Assembly (NCBI GenBank): GCA_903870685.1
Contig: CAIQDX010000094.1
Span: forward strand, 1-64,000
From: an uncultured Chitinophagaceae bacterium
GTDB taxonomy: Bacteria > Bacteroidota > Bacteroidia > Chitinophagales > Chitinophagaceae
Reading direction: 5' to 3'
DNA: 64,000 nucleotides
Below the pieces are notes generated by a model. It saw only the letters and a list, made by a program, of their open reading frames with translations, did not search any database and had not been told where the DNA came from. This document shows, one piece after another, positions 58,672 through 64,000 of this stretch. Within the stretch, counting starts at the first letter, position 1; every line of letters begins with the position of its first letter. The position numbers were made by a program, and so were the translations under genes.

Positions 58672-58720
58672 TACTGAAAATAAATTTTTAAAAAAATAAA
58701 TATTTCAATGTTGAAACATA

Positions 58721-58751
58721 AAAAAAGGCTCGAAATATTTCGAACCTTTTT
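58721..58751 (-). terminator. Terminator of the cytochrome operon
   Basis: The stem pairs AAAAAGG (58722-58728) with CCTTTTT and TCGAAA (58730-58735) with TTTCGA, with one C-A mismatch. A T-run follows on the minus strand. Confidence 0.8.
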
Positions 58752-58768
58752 ATTGAATACATTATTAA

Positions 58769-59176
58769 CTATTTTTTTAGTGTGCGCATGAAGGTTACTA
58801 AATTCCAAATGTCTTCGGTATCAGGAATTTTTTTCTTAAAACTTGGCATATCATCTCTTCCAACTTCTACTTTATAAAAAAGAGAACCATCAGATTGAGA
58901 TTGGAAAGCTGCTTTTGAAAAATCACTTGGTTGTGTTTTTAATTGAGCTGCTTTACTTCCATCACCCAAACCTGTTTTACCATGACATGATGAACAATGA
59001 GTACCCCATAAAGTTTTACCGGCTGCAATAGATGCTGCACTTGATTTTACAGGATTAACTGTTTTTGCATCCTTATCAGGTGCATTCCATGGTTTTGGTT
59101 GTTGATCAATAGTAAATGCAACACTCATGAAACTAACAGCTAACAAAGAAGCAGCTAACATTAATTTTCTTTTCAT
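58769..59176 (-). CDS. Monoheme cytochrome c (periplasmic)
   Basis: This 135-residue class I cytochrome has a signal peptide ending near SVAF. The heme motif is Cys61-Ser-Ser-Cys64-His65 (canonical CxxCH) and the sixth ligand is probably Met110 in RDDMPSFKKK. It is an electron carrier in the periplasm. It is the last gene of the operon that begins with the ethylbenzene-dehydrogenase-like gene, and a terminator follows. Confidence 0.9.
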   Translation of the reverse strand: MKRKLMLAASLLAVSFMSVAFTIDQQPKPWNAPDKDAKTVNPVKSSAASIAAGKTLWGTHCSSCHGKTGLGDGSKAAQLKTQPSDFSKAAFQSQSDGSLFYKVEVGRDDMPSFKKKIPDTEDIWNLVTFMRTLKK

Positions 59177-59253
59177 TTAATTCTATTTTTTTATTAAAAA
59201 TTTTTACTTGCTCTACAAAATTAAAGAATAATTTTTTAATATTTTTTATCCAT

Positions 59254-60183
59254 TTAGAAATTCCACAATCTGCTAATGTTAAATCCAATCAGAAACTGAC
59301 CCTTTGTGTAATCGTTTTGATTAAACAAATTATTGTTTTGTGGTAACACATATCCGTAATTTCCGGCAAACACTTCAAAATCGTGACCACTTGATTTCAT
59401 TTCTAATCCAAAACTAATATTTGGATGAGGATTAGCCATTGGATGTTGAGTTAGCGGTTGATCATAGTTAAAGATGATGGCGGTTTTAGGTGCTATCTTA
59501 TATCTTGCAGAAAAAGAAATCGCTAAATGATCATTATTTAATTTAGGCATTACTTTTCCTGTAGCATCAGTATATCCTTCTAAATTATTAAAGTGAGTTA
59601 AACTTGGACTAACCTGTACAGAAAAGTTTTCAGTTACTTTTCTTGCAATGATTATTTGGCTAAAGAAACTAAAACGATCTGATGTATTTACAAACAAAGT
59701 TGTTGCATCTTTTTTTCTTGTATCCATTACAGCATTTCCAAAAAGGGTAATGCTTACCGGCATTTTATTATCCTTTGTTTGTTTTAACAAAGCATATTTA
59801 GCATTCCAGTCAACTTGCATTCTGTCGTTACAAGCACCAAATCCAACTTGAAAATCTTTGATCGGTGTATAACTAAATCCAAGTCTCATTGTTGCACTTG
59901 CAAATAAACCAAACAGATCAGTGAATTGATGATCCATTGTTCCAAACCTATGTTGAATATCAAATTCAAAAGTTCCTTTAATAGGCACCATTACAGTTTG
60001 GTTGTCTATCATATAGTTTCCTTCGAATGTATTTTTTACATAGGATTTCTTTTTTACTACAGGCGCTTCTGCAACTGTAGAATCCTGTGCCATCAAGCTA
60101 CTCAGACTTCCGCAGAGTACAATGAATAACAGTACTCTGATAAAACCGGTAGTTGATGATGAATAAATATTTTGTTTTTTCAT
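59254..60183 (-). CDS. DUF5777 family beta-barrel protein
   Basis: This 309-residue protein has a signal peptide ending near SLMAQ and a series of amphipathic beta strands ending in aromatic FNISRLWNF, as expected for an outer-membrane barrel. The phrases GTFEFDIQHRFGTMDHQF and PKTAIIFNYDQPLTQHP identify DUF5777. The function is unknown. Position inside a cytochrome operon, between two heme proteins, suggests a porin or scaffold for electron transfer across the outer membrane (inference). It has a paralogue at 62509. Confidence 0.82.
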   Translation of the reverse strand: MKKQNIYSSSTTGFIRVLLFIVLCGSLSSLMAQDSTVAEAPVVKKKSYVKNTFEGNYMIDNQTVMVPIKGTFEFDIQHRFGTMDHQFTDLFGLFASATMRLGFSYTPIKDFQVGFGACNDRMQVDWNAKYALLKQTKDNKMPVSITLFGNAVMDTRKKDATTLFVNTSDRFSFFSQIIIARKVTENFSVQVSPSLTHFNNLEGYTDATGKVMPKLNNDHLAISFSARYKIAPKTAIIFNYDQPLTQHPMANPHPNISFGLEMKSSGHDFEVFAGNYGYVLPQNNNLFNQNDYTKGQFLIGFNISRLWNF

Positions 60184-60194
60184 GAGTTGTTTTT

Positions 60195-60593
60195 TTAATT
60201 GTTGTTAGCACCTTGTTTTATCCAAGCAAGCATTATTGCATTAATATTTGATGGATTATTTTGACCACCTAATGGCATCGTAGCAGATTCTTTTCCGGTC
60301 ATCCATAAATAAACCAGACTTGTTGCCGGTGAGCCTGTACTAATATAATTTCCACTTTTTAATGCGTTATATGCTAATGTGCTTGATAAATTTGGCGCAA
60401 CAGATCCGCTATGACATCCTGTGGTGGCACAGCTTTTTGTTAATATTGGTACTATATCTTTTGAAAAGCTTACAGTTCCAGTTACTGCAGGTGAATTATC
60501 TACAAGTATTGTTGTTGTTTTAGTACAACTGAACATTGTAAACATTAATACTGCAGCCAGTAATAATTTCATTCCATTTATTTTCTTTGACAT
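60195..60593 (-). CDS. Cytochrome c-type lipoprotein with C-x4-CH heme motif
   Basis: This 132-residue lipoprotein has lipobox MFSC (Cys23). The heme motif is Cys55-ATTG-Cys60-His61, four residues between the cysteines instead of two. The likely sixth ligand is Met106 in SATMPLGG. Proteins of this kind are usually annotated as planctomycete-type cytochrome C in Bacteroidota. It lies 11 bases upstream of the DUF5777 gene. It is probably located at the outer or inner membrane, facing the periplasm or surface. Confidence 0.82.
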   Translation of the reverse strand: MSKKINGMKLLLAAVLMFTMFSCTKTTTILVDNSPAVTGTVSFSKDIVPILTKSCATTGCHSGSVAPNLSSTLAYNALKSGNYISTGSPATSLVYLWMTGKESATMPLGGQNNPSNINAIMLAWIKQGANNN

Positions 60594-60633
60594 GATCTTT
60601 ATTTTTAAAAATTATTGAAAGAACTGCCAAAAA

Positions 60634-62019
60634 TTATTTACCAAATGTCAAGGTCAAGTTTGGTTGAATACCATGTTGGTTATTAGATTTATTCCAGAAA
60701 GCAACACCAAATACTTGATCTTGTAAGCTTGAGAAATCAATATCCTGACTTAAAGCATCAGAAGTTTTTAATGCGCGTTTATATTCGATAGCCCAACCTG
60801 TACCAGTATAAACTGCTGCTGCTGTAATATCTGCTCTTCCACCAATTAATGGAACACCGATATAAGAAGGAATTGAATTTACTGCAGTTGGTCCAGTAAT
60901 TGGATCACCTGTTCTTTGATAAGCAGTACCAGTAGTAGGATCAAGTGTTGTATTATCAGCAAAAGTTAATACTCCTGTTGAAGCTACTTTTATTACTTTC
61001 TTTGCTTTACCACCGGCAAGTGTATCTGCTACTAAAACAAAATTTGCACTAGCAGTATTTGGATAAACCCAAATTGGAACAGCAACAGAAGCACCAGTAC
61101 CATCTAATTTTAAATTCTGAGAATTACTTACTTCACCTTGAGTTGGAGAAACTGTATAATTTGGTTTGTACGGCCAAGTTGTAGATTTTGTTCCGTCTGG
61201 TACAATACCATCAACGTGTCTTCCATTTAAATTACCACCTACTAAATTTGAAATAGCTTGACCACCTGCATAATCTTGGTAATTATCATCCACAAAACCA
61301 AGGCTTGCATCTCTAGAAATATATCCTAAACGACCCCACCACATATCAATTTTTTCGTTAGGTCCATTTGTATAGTGATTACCACTTCCAGAATTTGAAA
61401 CCATTCCTGGTGTTGTTGCAGTAGCAGGTGTTGCCAATACTCCTGAATAATCTAAATATGGAGTAAATACATGGCAACTTGCATAACATGTTTGTGTTGC
61501 AAATTTTGGAGTTGAGTTATTGATATTCCAAAGCATTGCAAATTTATCTTCACCAAAACAATCTCTTATTAAATTACCATTTACATCAAAAGATTTATTT
61601 GAAGGTTCTTTCTGCCATCCTGTAGCACCTGTCACATTCATCGCAGGATTAAAATACCATGGTGCAACGTTTATACTTTTATTAGCATCAGTTACTTCTA
61701 ATAAGAAATAAATATTACTACCGTCATACATTGATCTAAGTTTTGCAGGATATTGCTCGCCAATAAATCCAACAAAAAGACCATTACCCGGATCAGGTAC
61801 AGTAGGACTAAAAGTAATTGGTGTTGCATTAGCCCAAGCAGCATCAACAGTACCATCAATTGTAGGTGCGGTTGTTGTCTTATAAGACACTAATGTTGTT
61901 GAGTTACTACCTGAATCAGGAATAATAACCTGATCATTTTTTGTACAGCTTACTGCATATCCGATCAAACAAATTAAAGTTGAAAGGATCCAGAATTTGG
62001 TGTTTTGAAGAAGTTTCAT
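60634..62019 (-). CDS. Ethylbenzene dehydrogenase-like heme-binding lipoprotein
   Basis: This 461-residue lipoprotein has lipobox YAVSC (Cys25). The beta-rich domain matches the gamma-subunit family of DMSO reductase type II enzymes (ethylbenzene dehydrogenase, DMS dehydrogenase), with TIDGTVDAAWANATPI near residue 53 and GWAIEYKRALKTSD near the end. It also has CYASCH (about residues 177-182), a C-x3-CH heme c motif. No catalytic alpha subunit is encoded nearby. It is the first gene of the operon, with a promoter carrying tandem FNR-like boxes. Confidence 0.85.
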   Translation of the reverse strand: MKLLQNTKFWILSTLICLIGYAVSCTKNDQVIIPDSGSNSTTLVSYKTTTAPTIDGTVDAAWANATPITFSPTVPDPGNGLFVGFIGEQYPAKLRSMYDGSNIYFLLEVTDANKSINVAPWYFNPAMNVTGATGWQKEPSNKSFDVNGNLIRDCFGEDKFAMLWNINNSTPKFATQTCYASCHVFTPYLDYSGVLATPATATTPGMVSNSGSGNHYTNGPNEKIDMWWGRLGYISRDASLGFVDDNYQDYAGGQAISNLVGGNLNGRHVDGIVPDGTKSTTWPYKPNYTVSPTQGEVSNSQNLKLDGTGASVAVPIWVYPNTASANFVLVADTLAGGKAKKVIKVASTGVLTFADNTTLDPTTGTAYQRTGDPITGPTAVNSIPSYIGVPLIGGRADITAAAVYTGTGWAIEYKRALKTSDALSQDIDFSSLQDQVFGVAFWNKSNNQHGIQPNLTLTFGK

Positions 62020-62062
62020 AATTGAATTTTTATAGTTGTAGTTAAAACATTGTTTCAGAGAG

Positions 62063-62127
62063 CAAAACTAATGTGGCAACATTATCGTTAGAATGATTTT
62101 AATCAGAAAATTTAATGATATAAATCA
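62063..62127 (-). promoter_or_regulatory. Cytochrome operon promoter with tandem FNR-like boxes
   Basis: On the minus strand the -7 element TAGTTTTG is at 62070-62063. Box 1, TGATTTTAATCA (62094-62105), is centred 36.5 bp from its last base. Box 2, TGATATAAATCA (62116-62127), is centred 22 bp further. The geometry is the same as at 58607-58671. Confidence 0.68.
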
Positions 62128-62186
62128 CATTTCATATAACTATGATAATAAAAATTATTTATTGTTTTAACATTAACGAATATTCT

Positions 62187-62200
62187 ATGATAATTATCAT
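62187..62200. promoter_or_regulatory. Third FNR-like palindrome
   Basis: ATGATAATTATCAT is a perfect 14-bp palindrome containing TGAT-N4-ATCA. It lies 72 bp upstream of box 2. No promoter element is found at the matching distance on either strand. Confidence 0.35.
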
Positions 62201-62449
62201 GAAAAATAAAAAGCATAAATAAAAATTATTTTAAAAAATAAAAAAACATGTTGTTATAACATAGTCTATGCTTTATTCTATTTAAGAATTTTAAATTCTA
62301 CCTTTTAAATAGTTATTTATTTTAGTGCAATTGAATTAAATAAAGTTAGACGCAATAACGAAAAATGATTTACACAAACATGTAAAAGAGTTACAACTTT
62401 CACAGATTGTATTAGTATCAATCATAAAATAATTTAAAGAGTTAGTACA

Positions 62450-62483
62450 ATAAAAAACGCTTCAGAAATTTCTGAAGCGTTTT
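62450..62483 (-). terminator. Terminator of the YceI-DUF5777 operon
   Basis: A perfect 30-base palindrome (62454-62483) centred on CAGAAATTTCTG, with a T-run on the minus strand. Confidence 0.88.
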
Positions 62484-62508
62484 ATTGAAATAAAAACAAC
62501 TATAAATT

Positions 62509-63453
62509 CTATTGTGTTTTAACAACTCGTTTAATTCCGTAGCTCCTGTTCAAATTAAATCCTAAAGAGAAATTACCTAATCGTACTTCATTTGTATTAG
62601 TTGTTAGTTGTGCTATGTTAGTTGCAGCAGATGAACTTGTAAAGAAGAATTGGAAAATATGTCCGCCTGTATCCCAATCATATCCAAGTGAAAATAAATC
62701 GGGAACATAATTAACAGCAGATGCAGTTTCATCCAATAAATTTTTATATCCATTCAACTGACGAGAATATTCAAAACTAATTGCTGTTTTATGAGTTATT
62801 TTATATCTGCCACCAATACCTAAAGAAAAAATATTGTTGGTATTGTTTATTCCATAAGGAACATAATTGTAATGAATATATGATGGTGTTAATTGTAAAG
62901 AAAAGTTTTCATTGAATTTTCTTGCAACTAAAAGTTGATTAATAAAAGAAAATCTATTCCATGCAAAATCATTCGGACTTGGTCCTTCTGTTCCATCAAA
63001 ACTTGCGGATGAAAATAAACTTACTGTTATCGGAATATTTTTAGCTCCGGATTGTTGACGTAACAATTTAAATTTTGTCCATGTTTCATATTTAGAATTT
63101 CCTGTTGCAGCAAATCCTACATTCATCCAATTGGTAAATGAATAATCGAATGACATATATGTATTGGCAGCACCAGCATTCAATCCAAATAATTGTGCAA
63201 CATTTCCCCAACCTTTTCCATCTTTCCAAACACTTCCGAAACGATGGCTGATCATAAATTCTAAATTTCCTTTTCCGGTCATTTCTACACTTTGCATATT
63301 TATGATGCGTGTTGATTTAAAAGTTGCTGTTGCAATATTCTTTTTTACTTTGGCAGCATCATCTTTTACTAAATCGTTTAAAAGATCATCTTGCGCAAAT
63401 GCTTTCAACATGAAGCAAAATGTTACGATGAGATATACTAATATTTTTTTCAT
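62509..63453 (-). CDS. DUF5777 family beta-barrel protein, second copy
   Basis: This 314-residue outer-membrane barrel candidate has a signal peptide ending near KAFAQ. It shares with the copy at 59254 the pattern GKGNLEFMISHRFGSVW / FEFDIQHRFGTM, a central RFSFINQLLVARKFNENFSLQLTPS / RFSFFSQIIIARKVTENFSVQVSPS block and the closing FNLNRSYG / FNISRLW. It follows the YceI gene by 18 bases and is followed by a terminator. Confidence 0.82.
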   Translation of the reverse strand: MKKILVYLIVTFCFMLKAFAQDDLLNDLVKDDAAKVKKNIATATFKSTRIINMQSVEMTGKGNLEFMISHRFGSVWKDGKGWGNVAQLFGLNAGAANTYMSFDYSFTNWMNVGFAATGNSKYETWTKFKLLRQQSGAKNIPITVSLFSSASFDGTEGPSPNDFAWNRFSFINQLLVARKFNENFSLQLTPSYIHYNYVPYGINNTNNIFSLGIGGRYKITHKTAISFEYSRQLNGYKNLLDETASAVNYVPDLFSLGYDWDTGGHIFQFFFTSSSAATNIAQLTTNTNEVRLGNFSLGFNLNRSYGIKRVVKTQ

Positions 63454-63471
63454 AATCTTAATATTGTCAGA

Positions 63472-64000
63472 TTAGTTTAATTGAAATTTTATTGTTGCAT
63501 CAATTGGTGTCAGGTCGGCCAATTTTGGTTTTACTAAACCTGGAATACCAATGTTATGGTCTTCGGCTTTAATTTTAAAATTGCAATAGAAGGTTGCAGT
63601 TTTTCCTTTTACTTCTAATTTAACCGGTGCTTTAAAATCTTTTGTAACACCATGCATGGTAACTTTTCCTTCGGATGAAAAATGATACACACCATCTTTT
63701 GTTAATTGATCTTTATTAAAGCCAATTAATTTCCCTGCAAATCTTGCATCAGGATATTTGTTTGATTCTAAATAATTTTCATTAAAATGTTCTTCCAATA
63801 AAGCATTATTAAAATGAAATGTTTTCATAGGAACTAAAAATGCAACATCACTTGTTTCAACTTTAAAAATTGCTGTTCCTTCTTTACTTGATGCTTCGTA
63901 ATCTTTATGAGTCAAATCTTTGTTAGGATTAAAGTAAACATAGCCATCTCTGGTTTTATACGTTTGAGCATTGATCAAATTCGCTAATAAGATGAATGAT
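63472..64000 (-). CDS. YceI family periplasmic protein (partial)
   Basis: This YceI/lipocalin-like protein binds isoprenoid or quinone-like lipids (family knowledge). The C-terminal part has KVTMHGVTKDFKAPVKLEVKGKT and ADLTPIDATIKFQLN, with FNNALLEEHFNENYL in the middle. The frame stays open to the window edge and reads SFILLANLINAQTYK, a signal peptide, so the true start lies just beyond 64000; an apparent TTG at 63978 is inside the signal peptide and is not the start. It is the first visible gene of the unit with the second DUF5777 barrel. Confidence 0.85.
   Translation of the reverse strand, partial: SFILLANLINAQTYKTRDGYVYFNPNKDLTHKDYEASSKEGTAIFKVETSDVAFLVPMKTFHFNNALLEEHFNENYLESNKYPDARFAGKLIGFNKDQLTKDGVYHFSSEGKVTMHGVTKDFKAPVKLEVKGKTATFYCNFKIKAEDHNIGIPGLVKPKLADLTPIDATIKFQLN

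Larger units (their letters stand above)
62020..62508. other. Gene-free regulatory stretch
   Basis: 489 very AT-rich bases hold the promoter and FNR-like boxes of the operon (62063-62127), a further palindromic TGAT-N4-ATCA site (62187-62200) and the terminator of the upstream operon (62450-62483). No protein or structured RNA gene was recognised between 62200 and 62450. Confidence 0.6.

Noticed and set aside
60195-60593. Considered a frameshift or sequencing error because of the unusual C-x4-CH motif
   Set aside because: The frame is intact, flanked by normal lipoprotein signal and a plausible Met ligand; the spacing is known in related Bacteroidota proteins.

Overview
The window looks like a piece of a Bacteroidota chromosome, most likely a Chitinophagaceae-type member. 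The evidence is AT-rich DNA (roughly one third GC by eye), Bacteroidota promoters of the form TAnnTTTG with almost no Shine-Dalgarno sites, an Oar-like TonB-dependent receptor, the gliding genes gldF and gldG, a type IX secretion C-terminal signal on a subtilase, a MurF-Alr fusion, a eukaryotic-like IleRS and a DksA-like protein without its zinc cysteines. No rRNA, CRISPR array, transposase or prophage is visible. One tRNA gene (Ser, anticodon GGA) is present.

Layout. 0-3 kb: a truncated TonB-dependent receptor. 3-21 kb: mostly housekeeping genes (tRNA-Ser, tatD, polysaccharide deacetylase, gltX, a GT39-like membrane protein, a B12-binding mutase subunit, a GxxExxY gene between inverted repeats, enoyl-CoA hydratase, GH29 fucosidase with a phosphodiesterase, class I fumarase, periplasmic carbonic anhydrase, a D-2-hydroxyacid dehydrogenase, lspA, a flippase, arfB, dtd, a MazG-like enzyme). 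21-36 kb: DUF4870, gyrB, a MORN protein, an AraC regulator, an amidohydrolase, ileS, a DksA-like protein and mfd. 36-54 kb: a secreted T9SS subtilase, a ferredoxin-NADP reductase-like flavoprotein, glyS, murF-alr, terC, gldFG, the iscS-iscU-iscA operon, methylmalonyl-CoA epimerase, acpP-fabF-rnc and a GNAT protein.

55-64 kb is the most interesting region. It is a run of minus-strand genes that reads as a respiratory or electron-transfer island: YceI and a DUF5777 barrel; then an ethylbenzene-dehydrogenase-like heme lipoprotein, a cytochrome lipoprotein, a second DUF5777 barrel and a cytochrome c; then a small Tat-like protein, a four-cluster ferredoxin subunit, an NrfD-type quinol dehydrogenase and an Ig-like membrane-anchored protein. 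No molybdopterin catalytic subunit is present in the window. The two complete operons have promoters of the same design: a TAnnTTTG element, an FNR-like TGAT-N4-ATCA box centred 36.5 bp upstream of its last base, and a second box 22 bp further out. They are therefore probably one regulon controlled by a Crp/Fnr-family protein, plausibly in response to oxygen or redox state. The function of the system is not known from the sequence.

Other structure worth noting: a family of about 20-bp intergenic repeats (six copies), near-leaderless promoters with TAnnTTTG four bases before ATG, and a shared leader motif in front of ileS and gyrB.
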